From contig NC_073746.1 in assembly GCF_029784135.1 (NCBI RefSeq), forward strand, positions 245,963,307 to 246,027,306: a stretch of DNA of 64,000 nucleotides, given 5' to 3'. The position numbers were made by a program, and so were the translations under genes. The notes under the pieces are model-generated. The model was not told the origin of the DNA. It worked only from the letters and a program-made list of their open reading frames with translations, and ran no database searches. The DNA is from Toxorhynchites rutilus septentrionalis (Eukaryota > Arthropoda > Insecta > Diptera > Culicidae). Shown one piece after another: positions 23,471 to 34,157 of the stretch; position 1 is the first letter of the stretch; each line of letters starts with the position of its first letter.

Positions 23471-23650
23471 TGCATCGATGACCCTCAAACGAGAGTTGTG
23501 TGACTGATATGCCATCATATGCTTCTTTTTTTTTCAAACTGCTCCAAGAAACAATTAAGTTTGGCGAAATTAAATCGAATGAAACATTCAATAGTAAACA
23601 GTGATCACAGCGATCCATATTAAACGAAAGCGGCAACCATTTTGTTGATA

Positions 23651-24076
23651 CAGTAATCATTCGATAACTGAGCTTCGTTCAACTGGACTGCTCGTTAACG
23701 GGGCTAACGTTGACTGGGCTTCGGTTCAGTTAAAAAGCGGAATTTCGTAAACAATTGACGTCATATCCAATTTGACGATTTGCTGTGAGGGGCATTCGAA
23801 TGTGATTTGAGATGTTATAAAAATTGACATTATTTTCGCATGACAAAAAATCGATTAAACTATAGAAAAATAACTTCCCCAAATTATATACAGACCTGTT
23901 GTAGGACTTGATGTACAACTTCCAGTGGAGACCTTTTGTTTATCCAATTTTACGATCAACGCAAATCGAACAGTTCATTGAAATTCCTCTCGATTTTATT
24001 TGACATGCCGGTCCAGTTAAAAAGCGAATGTCGATAACTGGACATACTTTTTGGTTCAGTTACCGAATGATCACTG
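23651..24076. mobile_element. TA-flanked MITE with CAGTRATCATTCG ends
   Basis: The ends CAGTAATCATTCGATAACTG and the inverse of CAGTGATCATTCGGTAACTG face each other across 426 bp. TA lies immediately outside each end (23649-23650, 24077-24078). Second-tier inverted repeats GTTAAAAAGCG (23728 and 24017 regions) are also present. CAG-starting ends and TA duplication fit a pogo-like or other Tc1/mariner MITE. Confidence 0.7.
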
Positions 24077-24743
24077 TACTGAAATCTGATGCAATTTCAA
24101 TTCTGTAGAAATGCCCAACACCTCCACTTATCTCACCGATAACACATGTCTTCTGTGCTGTCTTCTAGTACTTTCATCGATGCTGGTTTTTTGTTTAGTG
24201 TTCTGTGTGGCATGCGGTACCGTTTGTGGGCAACAAAAAATGATTTGTAAGCGTTGCTCTTTTGCAAGTCTTTTTGGCAATGAAAACTATACAACTTTAA
24301 TTTTCACACGGATGACACGAATCGTGTAATGTGCCAAAAACAGTGCGCTGAAAAATTAAACAGCAATAAAGTCGCCTGTCCATTTTTGGAACATCTTTTT
24401 AGATTTTAGATTTTTGCTAATCCGCACTTTTAGACAGTTTGGGAATATTTGTAGCCGAATGGTTGCACGACCGCTTACAAAGTGAATGATTGTGAGTTCA
24501 AATCCAAATCCATGTGATTGATTTTTCAACTGGCCCATTTCTAGGCTAGAGATGATTGAACTTCGTAGTTTCAAGCCTCTGTAATCATTCCTGAAACTAT
24601 TGCATCGAGATTTTTGGTAATTACACCTCAATTACGCTTGGCTCCTGTATGAACAATTTTATCTCAAGCTTAAGCTTCTTTTCTCCTCATAACGATAACA
24701 ATTAGAATTATTTGTGAACAAGCAAGTTAGCAAAAATAAAGCT

Positions 24744-25010
24744 TCCACGCCCAATCGATATAGTGGTTCTCAGATTTTTGTGAAAAGTGGTAGTTTTTTC
24801 CTTCATCGCAAAATATTAGACCCGTTTGTTTTTATTTTTTTCGTTAGGGTGACCACTTCCATTTTAGGGTGGTCAAAAGAATAACTTTTTCTCATTTTTT
24901 TCCAAAAATTACTTTTTTTTATAGATTCATAACTTTTGAACTACTGAACCGATTCAGATGATCGACATATCAAATTAAAACCAATAAACTATAATTTTTT
25001 GAAAAAATAC
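24744..25010 (+). repeat. Foldback family repeat, one half
   Basis: It starts CGCCCAATCGATATAGTGGT and runs through TTCATCGCAAAATATTAGAC and CCATTTTAGGGTGGTC to CATAACTTTTGAACTACTGA and CCGATTCAGATGATCGAC. This matches the left arm of the foldback element at 43141-44278 and parts of 37711-39945. Confidence 0.65.
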
Positions 25011-25482
25011 TACAATTGCAGAAAATTTAAATTTTGTTTTTTTTATAGTTGATTGTATCTGTTTTTTTCTGGCTGTTTTCTATCGTAAAGAATGATGCTT
25101 TATTTCACAAAACCGTAGGGAAATCTCATTGAAAGAATTGTTTTCCATCACTAGACACTACATTTGTGCAACATTTGGATTCGTCATCAAGAAACAAATT
25201 TCTACTTTATGCCCAACTCAAAATCCTCACTTTCGAAGCGTTAATTAATTGAAACACAAAACTCAACGGGTTGAAAACTATAAAAATGTTATTCACACCT
25301 CGGCTAAATGACGTACACATACCTGTAAGTTGAAGGTGCCAATATATTCTGCAATGATTTATGTTACACAATAGTGGCAGTAACACAGACCCCCAATCAT
25401 CTCACTAATAAGCAAATGTCACTGCACACTCCCACTAACTAATCCATCCGTTCTTCATTTGTCATTGTCTAACCCAACGTAG

Positions 25483-25605
25483 GCTCGGCACCACCGACTA
25501 CCGGAGATAATATTAGTGTGAGCAATCCCTTTGATGATCCTGTTGGTCCTCAAAGGCCTCCATATCAACAGGGTGCTCCCTATCCGCCAGCTTCACGACC
25601 ACAAG
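25483..25605 (+). CDS. osa: osa exon H
   Basis: Encodes SAPPTTGDNISVSNPFDDPV and PYQQGAPYPPASRPQ. The GDNISVSNPFDDP block is a conserved landmark of Osa in the region after the ARID domain. Acceptor GTAG ending 25482 has a poor pyrimidine tract; donor GTACGC at 25606. The phase matches both neighbours. Confidence 0.92.
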
Positions 25606-25718
25606 GTACGCGGTGTTCATTTCATCTCATCTTGTCGTCATTCACCTATGTGCACTTATAAGACCTTGTAACAATCTGAAAACGTTTAATGCAATTTTAA
25701 ATTATTTTTTTGGCACAG

Positions 25719-25881
25719 GTGCTCCGTACCAAGGACAACCAGGAGGCTATCAGTATGGTGCCCCGGATCAGTATGGTCCAGCTGGGGCACCGGGCCAGTA
25801 TCCACCTGGACAGCAAGGCCAATACCCGCCGGCCAGTAGACCAATGTATCCTCCATACGGTCCACCAGAACCGGGCGAGGG
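25719..25881 (+). CDS. osa: osa exon I
   Basis: Encodes a Gly/Pro/Tyr/Gln-rich segment with repeated QYG, GQYPP and YPPYGPPEPGEG. Low complexity is typical of this part of Osa/ARID1. Acceptor GCACAG ending 25718, donor G|GTAAAT. It leaves two bases that complete Gly with exon J. Confidence 0.9.
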
Positions 25882-25951
25882 GTAAATATCCATAACCCTA
25901 CATTTTACAAGTAGAACAAAATGATATTCATCATATTGTTGCCATTTGCAG

Positions 25952-26249
25952 TAGGTCGACCCCACCAGCTCCAGGCTCCGCGCAACCCACATCGGGTGAT
26001 CCATACCGAGGCTACGGTAGCGCTCCGTATCCACCACCACCTCAGCAACGACCATACCAGCAGCCCCCTCCAGTCAGTTCTGGTCCATCACAAACTCCAC
26101 CGGCGGGACCTCCCGGGAGTTCTGGCCAACCGGGTCCATCGGTGAGCGGTGCCCCGGGACAGCAACCTCCCTCCACAATAGCCCAAGGGCAGGGCTATCC
26201 CACACCCCCGCAACCACCACAGCAGCCTGACTATTATCGGCCAGATCAG
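25952..26249 (+). CDS. osa: osa exon J
   Basis: Encodes RSTPPAPGSAQPTSGDPYRG, then Pro/Gln/Gly-rich sequence, and ends QQPDYYRPDQ. The YYRPDQ end is conserved in the family. Acceptor is TTTGCAG ending 25951, and the donor is CAG|GTAATT. Only 70 nt of intron separate it from exon I. Confidence 0.9.
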
Positions 26250-26325
26250 GTAATTCTCGTCAGAGTTTGTTCTGAAAATGCCTGAAATGCCTTATTAATG
26301 CTTTTCAATATTTTCGCACGTGTAG

Positions 26326-26407
26326 CCAAATCAACCAAGGAGGCATCCAGATTTTGAAAAGAATCAGCAACCCTATCCACCCTACCAGCAGAGACCACAA
26401 ATGTACC
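26326..26407 (+). CDS. osa: osa exon K
   Basis: Encodes PNQPRRHPDFEKNQQPYPPY and QQRPQMY, with acceptor TGTAG and donor C|GTAAGT. The HPDFEK-N-QQPYP segment corresponds to a short conserved piece of Osa before the C-terminal region. Confidence 0.88.
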
Positions 26408-26469
26408 GTAAGTATCAGCAATTGTTGTTGCGTTGTGAGACCATTTGAACAATCTTTTTTTTCCATCAG

Positions 26470-26690
26470 CTGGTGGCGGATGGCAAGGTGGCGCCGGACA
26501 GTACCGTGGACAGTATCCTCCACAAGGACCCCAGCAGCAGTGGGGAGCCCACAACGGACCACGACCTAGTGGACCACCAGTGGCGCCAGGTGGGCCTCCT
26601 GGTGCTCCCGGAACACCTAGCCAATGGAACGCCGAGGCTAACCGGTACCCTCCAAACCAGCAGCCCTCCCCTTTCCCGCCTCATCAACAG
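26470..26690 (+). CDS. osa: osa exon L
   Basis: Encodes GGGWQGGAGQYRGQYPPQGP followed by Pro/Gly-rich sequence and NAEANRYPPNQQPSPFPPHQ. Acceptor CATCAG ending 26469, donor CAG|GTAACT. The tryptophans scattered in low complexity (W-Q-G-G, Q-W-G, Q-W-N) are typical of this part of the protein. Confidence 0.9.
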
Positions 26691-26760
26691 GTAACTATCA
26701 AGCGTGTAGTCTGTAGCCCGTGAGCCAGTGGGTCATACATTTGATTTTTTTATTTATCAG

Positions 26761-29310
26761 GGTCAGCCGCAACCATGGAACCAGATGCCACCTACATCAC
26801 AAGGCTCTCCCTTGCGGCCACCCCAACGCGGTGGTAAACCATTCGCATCAATGCAACAGGCTGGTTTGCCGAGCAGTTTGCCATCTACGCCACAGCAAGG
26901 GCCTCCCGTGGGATCAGGTAATAATGCGAACGGTGGACCCGTCGTTAGTGGAGCTCCAACAGTAGCCAGTTCGGTGCAGAGTGTTTCCAAACCGATGCCT
27001 CAGGCACCGTTCCCTCCGTCGAGTAATGTCGCCCCGAAACGGGACATCGTATTCCCTACGGACAGCGTTGAATCAACCACGCCGGTACTGTACAGGAGGA
27101 AACGGCTGAGCAAGATCGACATTGGCCAGACCGATCCATGGCGGATATTTATGGCACTGCGGTCGGGATTGCTGGTGGAGAGCACCTGGGCTTTGGATGT
27201 GCTGAACATTCTGCTGTTTGATGATTCGTCGGTCTCGTTCTTTGGGCTGACACATCTTCCGGGGCTGCTGAATCTGCTGTTGGATCATTTCCAGAAGAGT
27301 TTGAGTGACATGTTTGAAACGAAGGATCGGAAAAGTTGCTACGGAAGAGCGTACGGCTGGTTCGGAAAGGAGACCGAGGAAGACAGTGAGGAGGAAGAGG
27401 GAGATACAGACGAGAGGGATGCGATTGAGGGAATTAAGGTGGAGAACGAAATGATCGAAGTGAAGAAAGAACCTGAAAATGATGAATCAGAGCGGGATGA
27501 GTTCAAACATCGAGAACCGCGTTCCCGAAGGTGCAAGCGGCCCAGGCGAGCAAATGACCTGGATTTGGGCAATGTAATTGACCCTCCGAATCCTGAAGAT
27601 CGAATATTGGTATTTAGCTCGACCACCAATTACACTATGAGCTCGAGGAAAGGTTTACCGGTGAAGATTCAATCGGCGGAAGAAGATGTTTTCGTGTTAA
27701 AACACAGAAGAAACTGGGACCGAACGGCGGACGATCGTTACCACAGGGAAACCGACGTCGGTGGAGATCCGTGGACTGCCGGTCACTCGGAACCAGATCC
27801 TCATGGGTACATAATGGAAACGTTCCAGGCTGAGTTTGTAAACATTCCATTCGCTAGGATGATCAGAACTAGCAAGAAGTATAAGGCACGATGCAAGAAT
27901 AATAATAATAAGAATAATGTCTTAGTCGTGAAACGGGCTCCAAAGAACGTCGAGAGTGACGAAAGTGACAGCGAGCAGAGTCGGACAAATGAAGACAGCC
28001 GGATTATGAACGGCGAAAATAGCGGTGCGGAGGAAGATTCGAAAGCGAATATCAATGTTAATAATTTCGTAATTAAGAAGGAGGTTAACGAGGTGGTGAC
28101 CCCTTTGATAGACGCTGACTGTCGCGAAGTCGATATGGAGCTGGAGAAGAGTACACTCTCGAATGGTCCCCAGGATGGAACCGGAATGAACGAATCGGAT
28201 GAGAAGGATGATGTGAAGATGGAGATCGAGGAAGATTGCAACAGCAAGAGGGTGGCGGATGAGGATGAAGTTCCGGCTAAAAAGTTCAACGTGTCCGCGA
28301 CTATCCGTGATCCAGCGAGGGTGCTGAAGCGACGAAGAATGAGCGACTACGAGGACGAGTGCTACACTCGGGATGAGGCCAGTTTGTACTTGGTTACCGA
28401 AGGTCATGATGCTTTGGCGAGACGCTGCATGGCCATCTCGAACATTCTTAGGAATTTAACCTTCGTTCCTGGAAACGAGATCGAGTTCTCACGATCGTCG
28501 AGGTTCTTGTCGATTTTGGGAAAACTGTTGCTTCTGCACCACGAGCATCCCATTCGGACGAAGAAAACAAGAAATTATGACCGAGAGGAAGATGCGGATT
28601 TCTCGGATTCGTGTAGTAGTCTTCAGGGTGAATCGGAATGGTGGTGGGAGTTTTTAGTGCAAATCCGAGAGAACATGTTAGTCTCGATGGCAAACATTGC
28701 CGGTCAGCTTGATTTGTCGAGGTTTGATGAACCCATCTCTAGGCCTATTCTTGACGGTTTGCTGCATTGGTCAGTCTGTCCCTCGGCCCACGGTCAGGAT
28801 CCATTCCCTACGCTAGGACTGAATTCAGTATTATCCCCCCAACGACTCGCGTTGGAAGCGTTGTGCAAGCTGTGTGTTACCGATGCCAATGTAGATCTTG
28901 TGATAGCGACACCTCCCTTCACGCGACTCGAGAAACTGTGCTCGGTGCTGACGCGGCATTTGTGCAAAAATGAGGACCAAGTGCTGAGAGAGTTCTCGGT
29001 GAATCTACTCCATTACCTTGCAGCAGCGGACAGTGCAATGGCTCGTACGGTGGCAATGCAATCGCCCTGCGTGTCCTACCTGGTGGCTTTCATCGAGCAG
29101 GCGGAACAGACGGCTCTCGGTGTGGCAAATCAACATGGTATCAACTATCTACGGGACAATCCGGATTCGATGGGTACCAGCTTGGATATGCTACGACGAG
29201 CAGCCGGAACACTGCTCCACCTAGCCAAACATCCGGACAACCGACCGCTGTTTATGCAGCAAGAGCAGCGCTTGCTCGGGCTTGTCATGAGCCACATCCT
29301 TGACCAACAG
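26761..29310 (+). CDS. osa: osa exon M: large exon with most of the BAF250 C-terminal region
   Basis: An 850-codon exon beginning GQPQPWNQMPPTSQGS after TTTATCAG. After a Pro-rich lead it enters the BAF250 C-terminal region: KRDIVFPTDSVESTTPVLYR, LSKIDIGQTDPWRIFMALRS, GLLVESTWALDVLNILLFDD and LPGLLNLLLDHFQKSLSDMF. The last of these contains an LLNLL helix. A long acidic insert (EDSEEEEGDTDERD and further Glu/Asp-rich stretches, 27370-28280) interrupts the domain. Helical repeat-like sequence follows, with LARRCMAISNILRNLTFVPG, QRLALEALCKLCVTDANVDL and ENLLHYLA-like blocks. In ARID1 this part assembles with the core SWI/SNF subunits. Donor CAG|GTAATT at 29311. Confidence 0.96.
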
Positions 29311-29765
29311 GTAATTGTTTTTTTAATGGCGAAGATTGTAGTTTCTTTGTGTTTTTTTGTCCGAAAAAATACATACAGGCAAACCTTTTTTTGTGCGGGG
29401 GTAGGAAAAATTGAAAAAAAAAGAAAATAACTCAAATCTACAAGGTTGACCGTTCGATTTCCTTCTGTTTTCATGCTGTGCCTTTTCGGTTGTCTTTTCG
29501 GTTGTCTTTTCAGTTGCGCGTGACTGTGTTGTGCTTTTAGTTGCATGTCGAAACGTGTTGTTATTGGAAATCATGTCATGCGCAACATAGTGCATTTGAT
29601 GGAAGGAATGGAGGGAATGATAAATATGCCCTTTTCGCACTGTCAGATGCGAACAATTTATGCTTTGAAATAAATCTTATCGTGATCGTAATGGAGAAAG
29701 CGTTGAACTTAGACGTCAATTATTATCAGAATTCAAATTAAAAAACATGTTATACATTTGATTAG

Positions 29766-30023
29766 TGTGCTCCCGTGGTCGAGTGGTGAGTGTCACACCT
29801 AACATGCTGGAGGTTCGGGTTCGGTTCCCGTTCTGCTCGGAGGAATTTTTCGTCAAAGAAATTTCCTTCGACTTGCAGAGCATGTCACTCAGAATGCATT
29901 CAAGGCGTGTTATTTGGCATAGAAATCTCAACCAAGAACTTATAAAAAAATGACGCAATTAATACTACGTTGAGACGGCGAAGTTCATCAAGGAACATTA
30001 GTGCCATTCAAGAAGATGAAGAA
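29766..30023 (+). mobile_element. tRNA-derived SINE (Feilai-like), copy 1
   Basis: The 5' part resembles a tRNA: TGCTCCCGTGGTCGAGTGGT supplies an A box and GGTTCGGTTCCCG at about 29818 supplies a B box for RNA polymerase III. The tRNA-unrelated body includes GAATTTTTCGTCAAAGAAAT and GCGTGTTATTTGGCATAGAA. The 3' end reads TACGTTGAGACGGCGAAGTT and then AAGAAGATGAAGAA. Two more copies (31334-31599 and 47520-47777, both minus) share the whole layout. It is not a tRNA gene: the body is far too long and the cloverleaf is incomplete. The Feilai name is by type only. Confidence 0.8.
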
Positions 30024-30058
30024 TATTATTTCTCATGTTTTCTCGCTTTATTATGGGA

Positions 30059-30145
30059 GTTGGCAGCACCATCTTAGATTGCAGTGAAACGTTGTGGGTG
30101 TAAAGTTATTAATCATTTGAACAACTTTGCATACTTGAAATCTTA
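30059..30145 (+). repeat. GTTGGCAGCACCAT-type dispersed repeat, copy 2
   Basis: GTTGGCAGCACCATCTTAGA, TTGCAGTGAAACGTTGTGGG and CAACTTTGCATACTTGAAAT. It matches the inverse of 15757-15845 and shares TTGCAGTGAAAC and CAACTTTGCATACTTGAAAT with 15051-15115. Confidence 0.5.
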
Positions 30146-30789
30146 AAAACTGAAAAAAACCCAAATTTTCGTTCAGAATTTATAAAATATATGTTCTTTA
30201 GAGAAACGAATTTTAATTTACGAAATATTTTTTTAATGTAATTTTTTAGAAAATTTGTTTGCCTTTTTTTATGAAAGCTTGAATGATTTTCTATATTTCG
30301 TTGTCTGTTCAAAATTCTGTAGTTCTTAAAGTTTTGAATTTTTTTTTTGAAATTTTTAATAATTTTTAACTTTTTTCGAAGAAAGTTATCTCAAAAACTT
30401 TAGTCTATATGACTACCAATAAGCAACCATATAACGTACAACTCGATACAACGTACAATTTTGAAAGTGAAATTTACGTTATATCGAAGTTTCCCTGTAT
30501 TATTTTTCGTTCAATTGCAATCTCGCTGGTGATAAATACGCGCTTGTCATATTTGAGATTACTAAATGGGACAATTTTCTAACTTCTAGGTCCCGTTCTT
30601 GAATCGGGAAACCAAATATACGTCAGATAACTTCGCTGGAGTTGATGTACTGGTGAAATCCTTAGGAAATCGCTTCGTACATTTTCCATCTGCCATGCAA
30701 GGCATTGAAAGTTTCAAATCACCGCATGAGCCATGAACCATGTTTGTGATAATTCACCCGCATTTATGGCGCTTCCTACTCTTTATCAG

Positions 30790-32176
30790 TGTTAACTAAG
30801 GAAAACAAGTTTTCCCTAGTTATTGGTTTTTAACAAATTTTGGTCTGGCTCCTCCTCTTTGGAGCCACCAATGATAACCAGGAAACTTATTCTCCTGGAT
30901 TTTTGTTACTTTTTGAAATCTCGCCTTAAGGGACTCTCTTATGGAGTTAGCCCTTAGACTTCAGCAAACTCCGACTAGGGCAGCCACTAACCCTTCAGAA
31001 TCCGACGGCTCCAAATCGGTCCGTTCGAGTGAAGTAAGAGGTCTGCTTTTCGGATTGGACTTAGGTGGTCTGCTTTTCGGCCCTGTTAAGAGTTCTGGTG
31101 TTGCCTTGCGGATGCTGGAATCGAATGAACTCGTTGCACTTTATTCGGTCGCTAGCTAAATTGAACTAAGGATTTGAACGGATTTATTGAGTAAGAATCC
31201 GGACTATATATACGCGAATTCTTACTCTAGCTTAAAATTGAAAGGGAGAGAAAGATCTCCCTTTCCTACTCAAATAACCGACACCGCATCGGTTATCTGT
31301 CTGCCTGTTTGCCAGCATGGGATTTTTACCATCTTCTTATATGGCACTAACGTTCCTAGAAGAACTTCGCCGTCTCAACGTAGTATTACTTGCGTCATTT
31401 TTATTAGTACTTAGTCGAGTTTTCTATGCCAAATAACACACCTTGAATGCTTTTTGAGTGGCAAGATCTAGAATACGCGTGACCACAGTGCAGGTCGGAA
31501 GAACTTTCTTTGACGAAAAATTTCCCGGCCAGAACGGGAATTGAACCCGAAACCCCGGTATGATAATATGCGACACTAACCATTCGACTACGGGAGCACG
31601 GGATTTTTACCATCCGTGTTTCTTATCTTCTGCTTCGCCACCCGCGTAGGGCCCCAAATAAACATATGCATGCTTATACGATTGTTTCTATCTATGCCTC
31701 TTCTCCGCCTAGCGCGCTATCTCTGCCATGTGCGCTTGCGCTGTACTATGGTTTATTGCCCTATTCTATCTCAGCCCTTCGCGCTCATTCCATGCGCGAT
31801 AAAAGGCGAGACCTAAACATATAATTTTATCACCTCTCGGGTGGCCCATACAGCGCTCCTACCTTGGGTCTTATCAAAACATGCTTCCCACGAAAAGGTT
31901 CAAGTGGGGAACATCTGGCTAATTGCTAGCACTAATATTTCTACTTCTATTTTATTTGCTCAATTCTCGCTTGGGTCTTGTTTGTTATAAATTCCGGTAC
32001 GCTTATCAATGAAGCTATACAAACAGAAATTGAAGGAGAGGAACAAACACTTGGTTCTCCCGCTGGTATTGATTACATTCGTACTTAAATTTATTGCGTA
32101 TGTTGCGCTTTGATTTTATTATGCGTTTGTTTACGCTCAAATTGTCGGCCCTGCTGTCTAAGCTGGATCCGTAACA
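30790..32176. mobile_element. Solo LTR, about 1.1 kb, with SINE inserted
   Basis: The element starts TGTTAACTAAGG and ends CCGTAACA (TG...CA termini). It is flanked by the 5-bp duplication ATCAG at 30785-30789 and 32177-32181. Without the SINE and its duplication it is about 1106 bp. It contains no gag-pol open frame, so it is best read as a solo LTR left by recombination between the two LTRs of a retrotransposon. Superfamily is undecided: 5-bp duplication fits BEL, Copia or some Gypsy. Orientation was not determined. Confidence 0.7.
31334..31599 (-). mobile_element. tRNA-derived SINE (Feilai-like), copy 2
   Basis: This minus-strand copy begins GTGCTCCCGTAGTCGAATGG, with B box GGTTCAATTCCCG, and carries the shared body (TTTTTCGTCAAAGAAAG, TGTTATTTGGCATAGAAAAC). 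Its 3' end is TTGAGACGGCGAAGTTCTTC and ...GCCATATAAGAA. A perfect 15-bp target duplication GGGATTTTTACCATC flanks it (31319-31333 and 31600-31614). It sits inside the solo LTR at 30790-32176, so it is the younger insertion. Confidence 0.9.
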
Positions 32177-33061
32177 ATCAGATTAACAGACCCGAAAGCA
32201 ATTGTAAATGGTTAAAATTTGAAAGAAAATAGGTGTTGTTAAAATACTTGGAAGACATAGATCTGACCCTAACTTAACTATTTCTCTATATAACTCCTTG
32301 CAATTCCACCTAAATTTTATCCATAATAAAAATCGTCAGAGGCAATTTTAGTTCAATATTTTAACCCATTTGCAGAAAATATGTTACTCTGTTACACAGA
32401 GCACATATTTGATACGGTAAAACCCATGTGCATTTATAATTGTTGCTTTGAAGGTGCGTTTTTTTCTCCAGAGAATTCATTACTATTTTCGTTTTACAGA
32501 AATGGAATACGCATGAAATTTTTCGATTCAACTGAATACAATGTGTTTGACCGAATACCGAATACCGTAATGTTGTAATGAAGCTCATTAAAGACATCTT
32601 TTTTTTTGTTTAAACACACGTGCTGTGATGTCATGACAATGCATGCGTGTTGGTCTCGCAATAGCAAAGGCTGTGTCAGTGCTGCTTATGATAGCGTCTC
32701 GTAAGTAAATGTATTATTCCTCACCATTAAAGCCATTGAAGAAGAAGATAGAGAGCGTCGTATGAACGGTATGTGTGACGATGAACTCCACATTATTGTT
32801 TCTTCTTCGAATCAATTTCTCGCGTCGTTGTGCAGTCGCCTATTTTGATTCCAGCAATGCCTTCAACAACGTGCGGATTGGTTGTACATACGTGATTTTT
32901 TCTGTATTATTATAGTGACTTGCAGCTTTTTTGGCTGATTCCCATTTTCCTACAGAGTTTTTGGAAAATTTTCAATTGTCATGTTTGATTGAAATATGCT
33001 TCCTCCTTCCAAGAGAAGAAGTGGTCCTATCCTCAAATTCCAATTTTGGTTCCAATTGTTC

Positions 33062-33116
33062 TATGAATTCTCAAGTTATGCAGAAATGTGTGTTTCATTT
33101 GTATGGCAGCCCCCTC
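33062..33116 (-). repeat. CATACAAATGAAAC / CTGCATAACT-type repeat, copy 1
   Basis: On the minus strand this reads GGGGGCTGCCATACAAATGA, then ACATTTCTGCATAACTTGAG. The same unit occurs twice at 62650-62845. It is a short dispersed unit, non-coding. Confidence 0.6.
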
Positions 33117-33119
33117 TTA

Positions 33120-33440
33120 TGGCGGGTTTACACTAGGGAGATCTATAGCTATAGATGGATTTATTCACCTGAAAATAGGTGTAAACGGGTGAGAATAAAT
33201 ATGATACACTTATTCGAGGTATATATAACTTGAATAAATTCAGCATATGTAAACGCTTGTGAATTTCTCACTGGTGAGAAATCACTAAAGTTGGATGCAG
33301 TTCTACTTCAGGTGAATAAATTCACCGCAAATATGAATATATTCATTATAGAAGTTCACGCTAGTGTAAACGATTGATGCGATTTCTATAAATCTCATCA
33401 TATTTCTTCACATGAATATATCCCTAGTCTAAACCCACCC
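33120..33440. mobile_element. Tourist/Harbinger-like MITE, 321 bp, TTA duplication
   Basis: The ends TGGCGGGTTTACACTAGGGA and the inverse of GGGTGGGTTTAGACTAGGGA form imperfect inverted repeats. TTA flanks both (33117-33119 and 33441-33443). The interior is AT-rich with repeated GTGAATAAATTCA-like units. It lies about 115 bp upstream of the last osa exon. Confidence 0.75.
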
Positions 33441-33557
33441 TTAGAGAGAGGCGAGGTGTCTCGAATCCGTATTAGAACAGACACAAATACAGATAGAACT
33501 CCATTTTTATTAATATAGATTATTAACAGGTTATTATTATTCTTATTATTTCAACAG

Positions 33558-34157
33558 GTGGCACTGATCATTTCACGGGTTCTGTTCCAATGTTCACGAG
33601 GTACCGGACCATTGACAACGATGGAGCTAGAATCTATCAGTAGTAGCAGCAGCAAAAGCGAGTCGAAGAAGCATTCGGAAAAAGACTCTTCGTCTGAAGC
33701 TTCCAAATCGTCGATGCATTTAAACTCGATAATCATCAACAACAGCAGCATCAACAACAGCAGTAGCAGCAGTAATGCAACAAATAGCAGCGCCAACGCC
33801 ACAACGATGGCACCTCCACCTCCGGCAGGATCCGGATCAGCGACTGTTCCAGCGAAAAACACCGAACCACTTACTCAATTAACATCATCGATGCCGGCTC
33901 CATCGGCTCCGGTCAGTAGTAGTTGTGGGCCACCTGCATTTGTACCTCCGCCACCGTCAATTGCGGAAGCGTCGTCATCGTCGTCGACGTTACAGCAGTC
34001 CCCACCACTACCGCCACCACCCACACCATCACAAGGAGGAGGAGGTAGTCCCACGTCGGGCGCTGCAGGATCTCAGACAAGTGACGTTGTTTCGGCACCT
34101 CCGCCGCAACCACCTGGCGCGCAGCCATCCCATCATCCCATCACTGCTTCTTCGTAG
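33558..34157 (+). CDS. osa: osa terminal exon N with stop
   Basis: After acceptor TTTCAACAG it encodes VALIISRVLFQCSRGTGPLT, the conserved end of the BAF250 C-terminal region. It then runs into a Ser/Asn-rich and Pro-rich tail (SSSSSKSESKKHSEKDSSSE, INNSSINNSSSSSNATNSS) and ends at TAG 34155-34157. The conserved ordered part is only about 30 residues; the remaining 170 are low complexity with microsatellite-like AGC/AAC repeats (about 33738-33795), which probably vary in length between individuals. Confidence 0.95.
   Translation: MALIISRVLFQCSRGTGPLTTMELESISSSSSKSESKKHSEKDSSSEASKSSMHLNSIIINNSSINNSSSSSNATNSSANATTMAPPPPAGSGSATVPAKNTEPLTQLTSSMPAPSAPVSSSCGPPAFVPPPPSIAEASSSSSTLQQSPPLPPPPTPSQGGGGSPTSGAAGSQTSDVVSAPPPQPPGAQPSHHPITASS

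Larger units (their letters stand above)
17097..25482 (+). other. osa intron between exons G and H (8.4 kb)
   Basis: The largest intron in the window, ending in AACGTAG. It contains decayed mariner (18255-18845) and pogo-like (19640-20576) transposases on the minus strand, the GAGACTTT-type repeat (19475-19545, 23310-23470), a TA-flanked MITE (23651-24076) and half of a foldback repeat (24744-25010). The remaining AT-rich stretches (17100-18250, 20600-23300, 25010-25480) show nothing I recognise. Confidence 0.65.
29311..33557 (+). other. Last osa intron (4.2 kb)
   Basis: Bounded by GTAATT and TTTCAACAG. It contains a plus-strand SINE (29766-30023), a GTTGGCAGCACC-type repeat (30059-30145), a solo LTR (30790-32176) carrying a second SINE, a CATACAAATGAAAC-type repeat (33062-33116) and a TTA-flanked MITE (33120-33440). 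The open frame that runs a further 40 codons past the exon M donor is intron sequence. Confidence 0.7.

Noticed and set aside
26728..26760. Start codon for a separate 900-residue protein
   Set aside because: The ATG lies in the intron before exon M; the acceptor TTTATCAG and the family alignment show this is an internal osa exon.
27801..28407. Two antisense frames of about 160 codons over the acidic part of osa exon M
   Set aside because: Ser/Leu-rich mirror images of Glu/Asp/Lys-rich codons; no family resemblance.
29311..29430. C-terminal extension past osa exon M
   Set aside because: GTAATT donor at 29311 and the conserved continuation VALIISRVLFQCSRGTGPL in the exon at 33558 show it is intron.
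29766..29840. tRNA gene on the plus strand (and similar at 31530-31599 and 47705-47777)
   Set aside because: A and B boxes are present but all three copies share a long tRNA-unrelated body and common 3' tail, and two have target duplications, so they are SINEs.
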